A DNA stretch of 64,000 nt. Origin: Cupriavidus sp. YR651 (GTDB taxonomy: Bacteria; Pseudomonadota; Gammaproteobacteria; Burkholderiales; Burkholderiaceae). The position numbers and the translations under genes are program-made. This document shows positions 39,940 through 53,524 of this stretch, piece after piece (within the stretch, counting starts at the first letter, position 1; every line of letters starts with the position of its first letter). Under the pieces are notes generated by a model. It did no database searches. It saw only the letters and a program-made list of their open reading frames with translations, and had not been told where the DNA came from. The stretch spans positions 714,304 to 778,303 of the forward strand of contig NZ_FMYZ01000001.1 of assembly GCF_900101625.1 (NCBI RefSeq). Direction: 5' to 3'.

Positions 39940-40252
39940 CAGGAGCTCCTCGATTATGTATGGGTCATTCCGGGCAGAGGCGGCATGACCAGCGCAATCG
40001 AACAACACCCGCGGGGAGCGTCCGCCGGAGATGGCGGAGAGAAGACCCGAAGCGGAAGACGGGCCTGCGATAGAGACAAGTGAAGCGTGCGGGGCCCGGC
40101 ATGTGTCAGCGTCCCGGATACCCGTGACGCCCAAAGTTCGGAAAGACAACGTTGTGATGCGTTCTCTATTGCGCAAGCGCTTCGCCTGCCCCGCTTTCCA
40201 AACTCGACGCACCGGAAGGGTGGCCCGGCTGCCGGTCGGAAAAGCAGCCCGC
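39940..40252 (-). other. Long 5' leader of livK
   Basis: If the TATAAT at 40253-40258 is the livK -10 box, about 300 bases of untranslated leader precede the ATG. No gene is seen in it, and I do not recognise a riboswitch class. Confidence 0.35.
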
Positions 40253-40258
40253 ATTATA
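40253..40258 (-). promoter_or_regulatory. Perfect -10 hexamer, probable livK promoter
   Basis: Minus-strand TATAAT. The position where a -35 box is expected reads CCCATC or CCATCC, a poor match, so the promoter may depend on an activator. Confidence 0.5.
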
Positions 40259-40261
40259 GAG

Positions 40262-40432
40262 GGAAGTTGCAACCGGATGGGGTGAAAGTCCCCGCACTTG
40301 CGGAAAAACCGACAACTAATACCGAGAGGTGCAACCCTGTTTCAGCATGAATCACCGCTAAAAGGCACATTCCCAACCGTTGTGCATGACACATACGATG
40401 ACGTGACCAGGATGACGCAACCTGTTGCAACC
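40262..40432. promoter_or_regulatory. Structured region with repeated TTGCAACC motifs upstream of livK
   Basis: Three related motifs occur: GTTGCAACC at 40266-40274, GGTGCAACC at 40328-40336 and GTTGCAACC at 40424-40432. GTTGCAAC is itself an 8-bp palindrome. Two small hairpins lie between: GGGG-CCCC (40279-40293) and CCGC-GCGG (40292-40303). The first motif overlaps the livK promoter spacer. They could be operator sites for a livK regulator; the regulator is unknown. Confidence 0.4.
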
Positions 40433-40464
40433 CAAAAACAAACGCCCCGGCAAGCCGGGGCGTT
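40431..40464 (-). terminator. Intrinsic terminator after gltA
   Basis: AACGCCCCGG (40441-40450) and CCGGGGCGTT (40455-40464) form a 10-bp stem with a 4-base loop. The minus-strand continuation is TGTTTTTGGG. It lies 42 bases past the gltA stop. Confidence 0.85.
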
Positions 40465-40505
40465 CGAATTTGCTGCACTGCAAGGCGGCGAGTGCCGCCC
40501 GAGGA

Positions 40506-41807
<1,302 letters not shown>

Positions 41808-41849
41808 GTCGGTTCCTTCAAATGCTGTGAATAATAGTGTTGACCAAAC

Positions 41850-42131
41850 TCAGACCGAACGCAGCAGGCCAAGGACCCGCTGCATCGGGGGCGTGTCGAG
41901 CTCACCGTCCAGCTCCTTGCGGGCAAGCAGCAGGTCCATCAACTCGTTGTCGCTCAGCTCGAACAGCTCGCCAAGCGATGCCACATCCTGATCGGACAGG
42001 CTCTCCTCGTAACGGTTGAAGAAACGTTCGACGATGATGTCGTTCTCCAGGAGGCCGCGGCGGGCACGCCAGCGAAGACGGGCGCGCTTGTGCGGATCGG
42101 CCTGATGGGAGAAAGTGGTGGAAAGACTCAT
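41850..42131 (-). CDS. sdhE: Succinate dehydrogenase flavinylation factor SdhE
   Basis: A 93-residue protein with the RGxxE-type motif RARRGLLENDIIVERFF that is diagnostic of SdhE (YgfY). This protein promotes covalent FAD attachment to SdhA. A helical acidic half (LGELFELSDNELMDLL) completes the small fold. Its place between sdhB and gltA fits the role. It starts 138 bases after sdhB. Confidence 0.93.
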   Translation of the reverse strand: MSLSTTFSHQADPHKRARLRWRARRGLLENDIIVERFFNRYEESLSDQDVASLGELFELSDNELMDLLLARKELDGELDTPPMQRVLGLLRSV

Positions 42132-42269
42132 GGTCAGCCTTCTTGCGATCGGCGCGCCCCCCGATATACCTCACCGGGCTGACGCGCCGCTTACATCGAC
42201 TACATCAACTGCAAACTACGGCACTGCGCTGGCTCTGCGTGGTGGCAGAAGGCAGTTTATACCGCGCCC

Positions 42270-42971
42270 TTATACCGCGCGGCGGACCATCAGTTCCTTG
42301 ATCTTGCCGATGGCCTTGGTCGGGTTGAGACCCTTCGGGCACACGTCGACGCAGTTCATGATGCTGTGGCAGCGGAACAGGCGGTACGGGTCGTTCAGGT
42401 TGTCCAGACGCTCGTTGGTTGCCTGGTCGCGGCTGTCCGCGATGAAGCGGTAAGCCTGCAGCAGGCCGGCAGGGCCGACGAACTTGTCCGGGTTCCACCA
42501 GAACGACGGGCACGACGTGGAGCAGCTGGCGCACAGAATGCACTCGTACAGGCCATCCAGCTCGTCGCGCTCCTGCGGCGATTGCAGACGCTCCTTCTCG
42601 GGCGGCGGCTCGTCGTTGATCAGGAACGGCTTGATCGAGTTGTACTGCTTGAAGAACTGCGTCATGTCGACGATCAGGTCGCGCACGACGGGCAGGCCGG
42701 GCAGCGGACGCAGCACGATGCGGTCCGGCAGCTCGCGCATGTTCGTCAGGCAGGCCAGGCCATTCTTGCCGTTGATGTTCATCGCGTCCGAGCCGCACAC
42801 GCCTTCACGGCACGAGCGACGGAACGAGATGGTTTCATCCAGCTTCTTCAGCTTGACCAGTGCGTCCAGCAGCATGCGCTCGTGACCGTCGAGTTCCACC
42901 TCGTAGGTCTGCATGCGGGGTGCGGCGTCCTTGTCCGGATCGTAGCGGTAGACTTCGAAAATACGCTTCAT
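42270..42971 (-). CDS. sdhB: Succinate dehydrogenase iron-sulfur subunit
   Basis: A 233-residue subunit carrying three iron-sulfur clusters. SCREGVCGSDAMNING gives the [2Fe-2S] ligands and ILCASCSTSCPSFWW plus RCHSIMNCVDVCPKGLNP give the [4Fe-4S] and [3Fe-4S] sites. It passes electrons from SdhA to ubiquinone at the SdhCD anchor. It follows sdhA by 34 bases. Confidence 0.97.
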   Translation of the reverse strand: MKRIFEVYRYDPDKDAAPRMQTYEVELDGHERMLLDALVKLKKLDETISFRRSCREGVCGSDAMNINGKNGLACLTNMRELPDRIVLRPLPGLPVVRDLIVDMTQFFKQYNSIKPFLINDEPPPEKERLQSPQERDELDGLYECILCASCSTSCPSFWWNPDKFVGPAGLLQAYRFIADSRDQATNERLDNLNDPYRLFRCHSIMNCVDVCPKGLNPTKAIGKIKELMVRRAV

Positions 42972-43005
42972 TTCTGTGGGTCCTGTTTTCTCTACGATGC
43001 GGTGC

Positions 43006-44784
43006 TCAGAAGGTACGGGCCTTCGGGGGAACGGATTCCACCGTCAGGGGCTCCATCTTCACCGGCTTGTAGTCGAGGCGGTTGCCTTCGCTGTAGAACA
43101 GCGTGTGCTTGAGCCAGTTCTGGTCGTCGCGGTTCGGGAAATCGCTGTGCGCGTGGGCGCCGCGCGATTCCTTGCGGGCCGCGGCCGAGATCATCGTCGC
43201 CTTGGCCACTTCCACCAGGTTGGCCACTTCGAGGGCTTCCACCAACGCGGTGTTGAAGACCTTCGACTTGTCCTTCAGGTGGATGTTGTTGGCGCGCTCG
43301 GCCACTTCCAGAATGCGCTCGACACCCTCGTCCATCAGCTTCTGCGTCCGGAACACGCCGGCATGCGACTGCATGTTGCGGCGGATGTCGTTGGCCACGT
43401 CCTGCGTGTACTCGCCCGAGGACGTTGCCTGCAGCTTGGCCAGGCGCGACATGGCGCGATCGGCGGCATCTGCCGGCAGCGGCTTGTGTTCCTTCTGCTT
43501 CGAGGCGTTGGCGATGATGTGGTTGCCGGCCGCACGACCGAACACCACCAGATCCAGCAGCGAGTTCGTGCCCAGGCGGTTGGCGCCGTGCACCGACACG
43601 CACGAGCATTCGCCGATCGCGTAGAAACCGTTGACGACCTCGTTGGGGTTGCCGTTCTTCGGCACCACCACCTGCCCGTGGAAGTTCGTCGGAATGCCGC
43701 CCATCTGGTAGTGGATGGTCGGGACGACGGGGATCGGTTCCTTGATCGCGTCGACGTTGGCGAACTTCATGCCGATCTCGCGGATCGACGGCAGGCGCTT
43801 CATGATGGTCTCGGCACCGACGTGAGTCAGGTCGAGCAGCACGTAGTCGCCGTTCGGGCCGCAGCCACGGCCTTCCTTGATTTCCTGGTCCATCGAGCGC
43901 GAGACGAAGTCACGCGGCGCCAGATCCTTCAGCGTCGGCGCATAGCGCTCCATGAAGCGTTCGCCATCCTTGTTACGCAGGATGCCGCCCTCGCCGCGCA
44001 CGCCTTCCGTGATCAGCACGCCCGCGCCGGCCACGCCGGTCGGGTGGAACTGCCAGAATTCCATGTCTTCCAGCGGCACGCCGGCGCGCGCCGCCATGCC
44101 CAGGCCATCACCGGTGTTGATGAAGGCGTTGGTGGAAGCCGCGTAGATCCGGCCGGCACCGCCGGTCGCGAACAGCGTGGTCTTGGCTTCGAGGATATAG
44201 ACTTCGCCGGTTTCCATTTCCAGCGCGGTCACGCCCAGGACGTCGCCGTCCTCGTCGCGGATCAGGTCCAGCGCCATCCACTCGACGAAGAAGTGGGTCT
44301 TGGCGCGAACGTTGCGCTGATACAGCGTGTGCAGCAGCGCGTGACCGGTACGGTCGGCCGCGGCGCAGGCACGCTGCACGGGCTTCTCGCCGTAGTTGGC
44401 GGTGTGGCCGCCGAACGGACGCTGGTAGATCGTGCCATCGGCGTTACGGTCGAACGGCATGCCGAAGTGCTCGAGCTCGTACACGACATTCGGCGCTTCA
44501 CGGCACATGAACTCGATGGCGTCCTGGTCGCCCAGCCAGTCGGAGCCCTTGATCGTGTCGTAGAAGTGATAGTGCCAGTTGTCCTCGCTCATGTTGCCGA
44601 GCGAGGCACCGATGCCGCCCTGCGCCGCAACGGTGTGCGAGCGGGTCGGGAAAACCTTCGACAGCACGGCCACGTTCAGGCCGGCTTCTGCGAGCTGGAG
44701 GGATGCGCGCATCCCGGCGCCGCCCGCCCCGACGATGACCACGTCGAACCGACGACGCGGCAATCCAGTCTTGACTGCGACCAT
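43006..44784 (-). CDS. sdhA: Succinate dehydrogenase flavoprotein subunit
   Basis: A 592-residue FAD subunit of complex II. The FAD loop is VIVGAGGAGMRASLQL and the His for covalent FAD is in RSHTVAAQGGIGASLG. HPTGVAGAGVLITEGVRGEGG and the active-site Arg region are conserved. It oxidises succinate to fumarate and depends on SdhE, encoded downstream. Three bases separate it from sdhD. Confidence 0.97.
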   Translation of the reverse strand: MVAVKTGLPRRRFDVVIVGAGGAGMRASLQLAEAGLNVAVLSKVFPTRSHTVAAQGGIGASLGNMSEDNWHYHFYDTIKGSDWLGDQDAIEFMCREAPNVVYELEHFGMPFDRNADGTIYQRPFGGHTANYGEKPVQRACAAADRTGHALLHTLYQRNVRAKTHFFVEWMALDLIRDEDGDVLGVTALEMETGEVYILEAKTTLFATGGAGRIYAASTNAFINTGDGLGMAARAGVPLEDMEFWQFHPTGVAGAGVLITEGVRGEGGILRNKDGERFMERYAPTLKDLAPRDFVSRSMDQEIKEGRGCGPNGDYVLLDLTHVGAETIMKRLPSIREIGMKFANVDAIKEPIPVVPTIHYQMGGIPTNFHGQVVVPKNGNPNEVVNGFYAIGECSCVSVHGANRLGTNSLLDLVVFGRAAGNHIIANASKQKEHKPLPADAADRAMSRLAKLQATSSGEYTQDVANDIRRNMQSHAGVFRTQKLMDEGVERILEVAERANNIHLKDKSKVFNTALVEALEVANLVEVAKATMISAAARKESRGAHAHSDFPNRDDQNWLKHTLFYSEGNRLDYKPVKMEPLTVESVPPKARTF

Positions 44785-44787
44785 TTA

Positions 44788-45153
44788 TTACACCCTCCAG
44801 AGAATCTGAGCAGCGTAGCCCGCGCAACCGACGAGCCACAGAATCGTAAGAACTTGGAGCACGAGGCGCACGGCCATCGGCTTCACATAGTCCATCCAGA
44901 TGTCGCGTACGCCGATCCAGGCGTGGAACAGCAGCGAGAGGATGGTGAGGAACGTCAGGATCTTCATCCACTGATTGGCGAAGAGACCCGACCAGCCTTC
45001 GTACGAAGGATTGCCGAAGGCGAGATACACCGCGGCGAGCACCACGGTGAAGATCACCATGATGACGGCGGTGACGCGTTGCGCGAGCCAGTCTTTCAGA
45101 CCGTAGTGCGCGCCGACGACGAGACGCTTGGGACCGATATTGTTATTTGCCAC
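44788..45153 (-). CDS. sdhD: Succinate dehydrogenase membrane anchor SdhD
   Basis: A 121-residue membrane protein with three helices. FHAWIGVRDIWMDYVKP carries the family His and Asp/Tyr residues near heme and quinone. The N-terminus GPKRLVVGAHYGLKDWLAQRVTAV is typical of beta-proteobacterial SdhD. It lies ten bases after sdhC. Confidence 0.93.
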   Translation of the reverse strand: MANNNIGPKRLVVGAHYGLKDWLAQRVTAVIMVIFTVVLAAVYLAFGNPSYEGWSGLFANQWMKILTFLTILSLLFHAWIGVRDIWMDYVKPMAVRLVLQVLTILWLVGCAGYAAQILWRV

Positions 45154-45163
45154 TTGATTCTCC

Positions 45164-45574
45164 TCAGAACAGGCCGAAAAGCTTCAGCCCGAAAATCAGG
45201 GTAAGCAGCAGGCTGACGATCAGCACGGATACGGCAGACTTGGCGGACGCGGGCTTGGATACGCCAACGTGCACATCGAGCAGCAGGAAACGGATGCCGG
45301 CGCAGAAGTGATGCAGATAACCCCAGATCAGCGCCAGGATCACCAGCTTGACGAAGCCGTTGGACAGCAGGGCCGAGAACTTTGCGAAACTCAGTTCGGA
45401 GGTGACGCTCTGCTCAAACAGGTACAGAACGAAAGGAAGGAGGAGAAACATCATTGCACCGCTGACACGATGCAGGATGGATACCTTGCCGGCCCAGGGC
45501 AACCGGTAGCGCGAGATTTGCGCGATACCGATGTTCCGGAACTCCGGCCTGGCTTGTTTGACGGCTTCAGCCAT
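45164..45574 (-). CDS. sdhC: Succinate dehydrogenase cytochrome b556 subunit SdhC
   Basis: A 136-residue three-helix anchor. RPEFRNIGIAQISRYRLPWAGKVSILHRVSGAMMF holds the SdhC signature with the conserved His-Arg-x-Ser-Gly, and HHFCAGIRFLLLDVHVG contributes the heme His. I chose the ATG at 45574 (MAEAVKQARP), preceded by GGGG; one at 45586 is possible. First gene of sdhCDAB. Confidence 0.93.
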   Translation of the reverse strand: MAEAVKQARPEFRNIGIAQISRYRLPWAGKVSILHRVSGAMMFLLLPFVLYLFEQSVTSELSFAKFSALLSNGFVKLVILALIWGYLHHFCAGIRFLLLDVHVGVSKPASAKSAVSVLIVSLLLTLIFGLKLFGLF

Positions 45575-45947
45575 GCGAGACCCCATTTGCGGTAAGAAAA
45601 AAACTGCAAAAGAACGAAACTGCCATTGCCCCGGATTGCATACATGCGCCACAGCAGGTACCGTGGACGCACTGGTTTGGATCCTGCGCGTGGGTGTCGC
45701 TGGATGCAAATGGATGCACTGGAGCAAATCCCGATGATTTTAGCGCCTTTGTTGCGCAGCGCACCAATAATTTTCAGCTATCGCGCACCAATCCGGCGTG
45801 CCCGACAATCGCACGCAACAATTCACGCACGATAGCCGGACGAGGCATTTCCGGCGATTGCACTCGCCATCCGCAATGGTAGGCACAAGCGTCGCCACAT
45901 GCCGCAACAATCGGCACGCCGCCCTGCCCGTCCATCGCTTCCGGTCA
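45575..45947 (-). other. Promoter region of the sdh operon
   Basis: A 373-base gap between the GntR gene end and sdhC, both on the minus strand. It should carry the sdh promoter. A minus-strand TAAAAT (45737-45742) could be a -10 box, with TTGGTG about 20 bases upstream, longer than ideal. No terminator for the GntR gene was recognised. Confidence 0.4.
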
Positions 45948-46814
45948 TCAACTCAAGTCGTTCTGATAATAGTGCCGCGCAGTGACATACAGTCCGCGGC
46001 GAACCTCCACCGGACGATCGCCATAGGTGAACGACACACGTTCCACCGACAGCAGCGGCGAGCCCGGCTCCACGGAGAGCAACTCCGCCGCCGTATTATC
46101 GGCACCGACGGCCCGGATCTTTTCCGTGGCGCGGATCATCCGCGTCCCGAACTCGGCTTCGAAGAGCGCGTACATCGGGCCCTTCCACTCGTTGAGCTTC
46201 TCGGCCGTCAGGCCCTTGAAGTTCGCGCCCAGCAGCCAGATTTCATCCAGCACCGTGGCTTCATTCGAAAAAGTCAGTACGCGGCGGATCTGCACCACGC
46301 TATCACCCGTGCGGATATCCAGCAGCCGGGCAATCTCGGCCGGTGCGCGCAGCCGCTTGCACTCCAGCACGCGACTAGCGCCGTAATGGGGTTCGCCCTC
46401 GTCCGGCACCAGCCGCAGGAAGCGGAACTTGACCACATCCTCGTAGTGCGTCGTGACGAAGGTGCCCTTGCCCTGCCGGCGCGCCACCAGGTTGTCGGCG
46501 GCCAGTTCGTCGATGGCCTTCCGCACCGTGCCCTGGCTGACCTTGTAGCGGGCGGCCAGATCCATCTCGCTGGGGATCATGTCGCCCGGCTTCCATTCGC
46601 CGGATTGCAGGCTCTGCGTGATCAGGGCCTTGATCTGCTGGTACAGGGGACTGAACGTCGGCGACGGATTGGCGCCGGCTGGCACGCCCTGCGCGGCAGG
46701 CAGGGACGACGGGGAATTCGCGGACGGCTGCGCCCCGGCACTGCTCGGGGCAGTGCCAGATTCCGGCGCGCCAGGGTTGGTCGCGGCGGACAAGGGCGTA
46801 GGCAGGGATGACAT
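45948..46814 (-). CDS. GntR-family regulator with UTRA domain (HutC subfamily)
   Basis: A 288-residue regulator. After a Pro/Ala/Ser-rich 50-residue N-terminus comes the GntR winged helix (about 54-125; LYQQIKALI, PSEMDLAARYKVSQGTVRKAIDELAADNLVARRQGKGTFV). A UTRA effector domain (about 140-285) follows. HutC-type regulators respond to small metabolites. Its location between mdh (divergent) and the sdh-gltA cluster suggests control of TCA genes. A 20-bp palindrome sits over its own -10 box, fitting autoregulation. Confidence 0.9.
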   Translation of the reverse strand: MSSLPTPLSAATNPGAPESGTAPSSAGAQPSANSPSSLPAAQGVPAGANPSPTFSPLYQQIKALITQSLQSGEWKPGDMIPSEMDLAARYKVSQGTVRKAIDELAADNLVARRQGKGTFVTTHYEDVVKFRFLRLVPDEGEPHYGASRVLECKRLRAPAEIARLLDIRTGDSVVQIRRVLTFSNEATVLDEIWLLGANFKGLTAEKLNEWKGPMYALFEAEFGTRMIRATEKIRAVGADNTAAELLSVEPGSPLLSVERVSFTYGDRPVEVRRGLYVTARHYYQNDLS

Positions 46815-46869
46815 AGGCCGGATTTCACCACAAAAGCGAGAATCGCGTCCAGCGCGCTATGAAATGTCT

Positions 46870-46922
46870 TATGTCTTATATAAGACATATGAATTGACAT
46901 CAATCAGGGTCCGCCCTACACT
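46870..46922. promoter_or_regulatory. Overlapping divergent promoters of gntR and mdh with a palindromic operator
   Basis: TATGTCTTATATAAGACATA (46870-46889) is a perfect 20-bp palindrome. The mdh promoter is TTGACA (46894-46899), 17 bases, TACACT (46917-46922) on the plus strand. The gntR promoter is minus-strand TTGATG (46898-46903) and TATAAG (46875-46880), also with a 17-base spacer. The two -35 boxes overlap by two bases. The palindrome covers the gntR -10 and ends five bases before the mdh -35, so one regulator could act on both. Confidence 0.75.
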
Positions 46923-47218
46923 CGCGCAGTCCGCGGAGCCGCCGCTGGCCGACTTCCGCCCAGGGAGCTCAAAACCCTGCTCGCGAATCCGTCCGGATGC
47001 GGCACACCACGCAGCAGTAGTAGACTTACGCCTTGTCGCCCTCGACGCATGCAAATGGCTCGCGCGCTCCTTGTCGCCGGCCACGGGCAATGCCGCGGGC
47101 TCCCGGCGGATGCCCGCCTGCCCCGTGGCGACACGCGACCAGCACCCGGTGACGCGCCGCCCCCTATCCGCGGCCGCCGCCGACCGGTTTCCCCCTCTTT
47201 TCGTTTGGAGAATTACTC
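46923..47218 (+). other. Long 5' leader of mdh
   Basis: If the TTGACA/TACACT promoter is used, transcription begins near 46929 and leaves a leader of about 290 bases before the mdh ATG. It is GC-rich and contains no supported ORF or recognised riboswitch. The end has TTTGGAGAATTACTC, the mdh ribosome binding site. Confidence 0.4.
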
Positions 47219-48202
<984 letters not shown>

Positions 48203-48224
48203 TCTCCGGAGCTTCCCGCTCATG

Positions 48225-48276
48225 AAAAACCGGGGTCCCGCATCGATTCGAAAATCGGCGCGGACCCCGGTTTTTT
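48225..48276 (+). terminator. Intrinsic terminator after mdh
   Basis: AAAACCGGGGTCC (48226-48238) and GGACCCCGGTTTT (48262-48274) form a 13-bp outer stem. A second small stem, CGATT-AATCG, closes the loop. A T-run follows. Confidence 0.9.
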
Positions 48277-48329
48277 CTTGGGCATCGACTTTGTCTTCTC
48301 ATTAACCCCTGTTTTCATACGTATTCAAC

Positions 48330-49310
48330 GTGCATCCATCCGAGGTCTTGTTCCAGGGCGAAGCCATTCCGGTCCAGTTGCCGGTGTGTGACCACTATGC
48401 CGGCAGCGAAAAGCTCATGCGCAAGTCGCTTGCCTTGCAGCAAGAGCTTGGCCCCGTGTTCGACATCACGTTCGACTGCGAGGACGGCGCCGCCGTGGGC
48501 CTGGAGCGCGAGCACGCGATGCTGTGCGCACAGCTCATCAATGGCGCCGACAACGCCCACAACCGCGTGGGCGTGCGCATCCACGATCCCGCCCACCCAA
48601 GCTGGCGCGAAGACATCGACATCCTGGTGGCCGCGGCCGGCGCGCGGCTGGCCTATGTGGTCGTGCCCAAGGTGACCGATGTGGTCGAGGTGGCCCGCAT
48701 CACCGACCACGTGAACCACGTGGCCAAGTCGGCCGGCATTGCGCGGCACATCCCGATTCACGTGCTGATTGAGACACACGCGGCACTCGAACAGGCCTTC
48801 GACATCGCCGCGCTGGTTCAGGTGGAATGCCTGAGCTTTGGTCTGATGGACTTTGTCTCCGCCCACCACGGCGCCATCCCGGGCGACGCCATGCGCTCGC
48901 CCGGCCAGTTCGAGCACCCGCTGATCCGCCGCGCGATGCTGGAAATCTCCGCCGCCTGCCACCGGCACGGCAAGGTGCCCTCGCACAACGTCAGCACGGA
49001 CGTGCAGAACCCCCAGCAAGCCGGCGACGATGCCCAGCGCGCCCGCGCCGAATTTGGCTACTTGCGCAAGTGGAGTATCCATCCGGGCCAGATCGCGCCG
49101 ATCGTGGCGGCATTCCGCCCGAGCGACGGCGAGATTGGCGCCGCCAGCCAGATCCTGCTGGCAGCCCACGAGAACAATTGGGCGCCGATCCGCCATGATG
49201 GCCAGTTGCACGACCGTGCCAGCTATCGCTACTACTGGTCTTTGCTGCAGCGCGCCCACGCCACGGGCAAGAGCCTGCCCGGCCCGGTGGCAGACCTGTT
49301 TTTTGACTGA
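48330..49310 (+). CDS. CitE-like HpcH/HpaI aldolase/citrate lyase family protein
   Basis: A 326-residue TIM-barrel enzyme of the CitE-like group, which includes malyl-CoA and beta-methylmalyl-CoA lyases. FDITFDCEDGAAVGLEREHA carries the metal-binding acidic residues, and PIHVLIETHAALEQAFDIAAL and LSFGLMDFVSAHHGAIPGDAM are further conserved blocks. There is no full citrate lyase (citD/citF) nearby, so it is not part of a citrate lyase complex. The start is GTG at 48330 with little sign of a ribosome binding site. It lies between mdh and acnA, suggesting a role in C4/C6 acid metabolism. Confidence 0.8.
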   Translation: MHPSEVLFQGEAIPVQLPVCDHYAGSEKLMRKSLALQQELGPVFDITFDCEDGAAVGLEREHAMLCAQLINGADNAHNRVGVRIHDPAHPSWREDIDILVAAAGARLAYVVVPKVTDVVEVARITDHVNHVAKSAGIARHIPIHVLIETHAALEQAFDIAALVQVECLSFGLMDFVSAHHGAIPGDAMRSPGQFEHPLIRRAMLEISAACHRHGKVPSHNVSTDVQNPQQAGDDAQRARAEFGYLRKWSIHPGQIAPIVAAFRPSDGEIGAASQILLAAHENNWAPIRHDGQLHDRASYRYYWSLLQRAHATGKSLPGPVADLFFD

Positions 49311-49551
49311 GGCGGGACCGACGCGCAGGTGACGTGGCCGCGCGCGGAAGCTGCCCTTTCCGGGCTCCATGTGCCCCATGGCAAACGATCCGCGTCCGAT
49401 TATGTAACCAATGAATGATGGACTTCGCCCGGTCAGACAAATCGTAGAGAATAGCGGCGGAAAGTTGCCGGAGCGCCCCCCGGTGCCCCGCCCGGACCAA
49501 TATTAGAACGAGCTTTTTTTGACTACTTTGAAATCCGGAAGGAAACCCATA

Positions 49552-50100
49552 ATGAAACAGATCGTGCTTGCCACCTTGCTTGGCGCCCTCACCCTGACCG
49601 CCGCCAGCACCGCCATGGCGCAGGAACCCGCCAAGAAGCCGGCAGCCACCAAGAAGGCGCCTGCCAAGAAGTCCGCCAAGGCCGCCCCCGCGGAAGCCGC
49701 TGTCACGCCGTCGGGCGAGAAGTGGCAATGCGAACTGGGCAACGCCCTCTATATCAGCGGCAACATGCAGCGCGACGAGGTGCTCACCGTGCATTGGCAG
49801 GGCAAGGATTACCGCCTGCCGCGCCAGAGTACCGTCACCGGCGCCGATCGCTACTTCGATGCCCGGTCCGGCCTGGATCTGGTCGTGATCCCGAGCAAGG
49901 CGATGCTGTTCAACAAGAACCTGGGTCAGCGCCTGGCTGACGAATGCCAGAACGCCGACATGCAGGCCGGCGGTTCCGCGCCGACGCAAGCCGGCGCCCT
50001 GCGCGCCCCGGCGACCACGCCGCTGCTGATGGCCCCGGCGGCTCCGCAACAGGCCGCCGACGCCCAACAGCCGGCTGCCCAGGCCGCGCCGAAGCAGTAA
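49552..50100 (+). CDS. Secreted protein with an MliC-like (lysozyme inhibitor) domain
   Basis: A 182-residue exported protein. A signal peptide (cleavage near TAMAQEP) is followed by a Lys/Ala/Pro-rich linker (KKPAATKKAPAKKSAK). A core domain follows at about residues 60-145 with Cys in KWQCELGNALYIS and ADECQNAD. The pattern W-x-C...TGADRYFDARSGLDLVV...C resembles MliC/YdhA C-type lysozyme inhibitors, but this is my recollection of the fold. The C-terminus is Ala/Pro/Gln rich. AGGAAA precedes the ATG; an earlier in-frame start at 49519 would bury the signal. Confidence 0.65.
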   Translation: MKQIVLATLLGALTLTAASTAMAQEPAKKPAATKKAPAKKSAKAAPAEAAVTPSGEKWQCELGNALYISGNMQRDEVLTVHWQGKDYRLPRQSTVTGADRYFDARSGLDLVVIPSKAMLFNKNLGQRLADECQNADMQAGGSAPTQAGALRAPATTPLLMAPAAPQQAADAQQPAAQAAPKQ

Positions 50101-50290
50101 AGTCTTACCTTGCCGTACCCCGCGTGGCGGACCACCCGCCGCGCGGTCGCTCTGAGTTTGTTGCAACGGTGCGCGTCCGGGCTCCGGCCGCGCCGCGTAC
50201 AGGCGGCGGAACCCTTTCGTGCACCGGGGTCTGAAGAAGAAGAAAGTCCAGAAGTCGAGTCCCGCGTCATCCTTCGATTGGAGTCAGGCA

Positions 50291-52996
<2,706 letters not shown>

Positions 52997-53049
52997 TCAG
53001 CACGTGATCGGTGCCCGCCCCCACGGGGGCGCGGACCGCGCGGCAAGCC

Positions 53050-53078
53050 AACGGCGCACCACCCGGTGCGCCGTTTTC
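53050..53078 (+). terminator. Intrinsic terminator after acnA
   Basis: ACGGCGCACC (53051-53060) and GGTGCGCCGT (53065-53074) form a 10-bp stem with a 4-base loop, followed by TTTCC. Confidence 0.8.
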
Positions 53079-53248
53079 CTTTCCGGCTTCCGGGTAATCC
53101 CCACCCCCTCGCGTAAGTTCCACGCAAGCCTGCGCTGCCAGACTGGCCTTCACACCGCCGGCCGTCATGTACTTACTGGCGTTCACCCCGGCGCTCAACC
53201 CTTGAGGCGCAGCAGAATTTCAAGCGCCCGCCCTGACTGGAGACACCC

Positions 53249-53383
53249 ATGGTTAAGATTCTCATCGCTTTCATCGTCGTGGCCGGCGCCTGCCTGTACC
53301 TGCTGACCAAGGGCGGTGGCGACGTTTCCATGGGCGGAGAACAGCACGGCACCGAAACCCACGCTCCCGCCGCACAGAAGTAA
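53249..53383 (+). CDS. Small single-pass membrane protein, 44 aa
   Basis: A 44-residue ORF starting MVKILIAFIVVAGACLYLL, a hydrophobic helix, followed by a Gly/His-rich tail ending in APAAQK. GGAGA sits seven bases before the ATG, which makes it convincing despite its size. I do not recognise a family. It stands alone between the acnA terminator and the DUF2863-like gene. Confidence 0.65.
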   Translation: MVKILIAFIVVAGACLYLLTKGGGDVSMGGEQHGTETHAPAAQK

Positions 53384-53524
53384 GCGTGCGACCCTAGACA
53401 CGCATCCGGGCACCGCCCGGCCACGATCGGTCGTGGCCATCGCGACGTGCCCTGCACCGGGCCGCTGTGTTTGTCAACGCAGCGAGTAGAATACCGTTTT
53501 ACGAAAAACGGACGGTCTCTACAT

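Noticed and set aside
48330..49310. CitE-like gene as part of a citrate lyase operon
   Set aside because: No citC, citD, citF or citG neighbours; the aldolase/lyase family is broader than citrate lyase.
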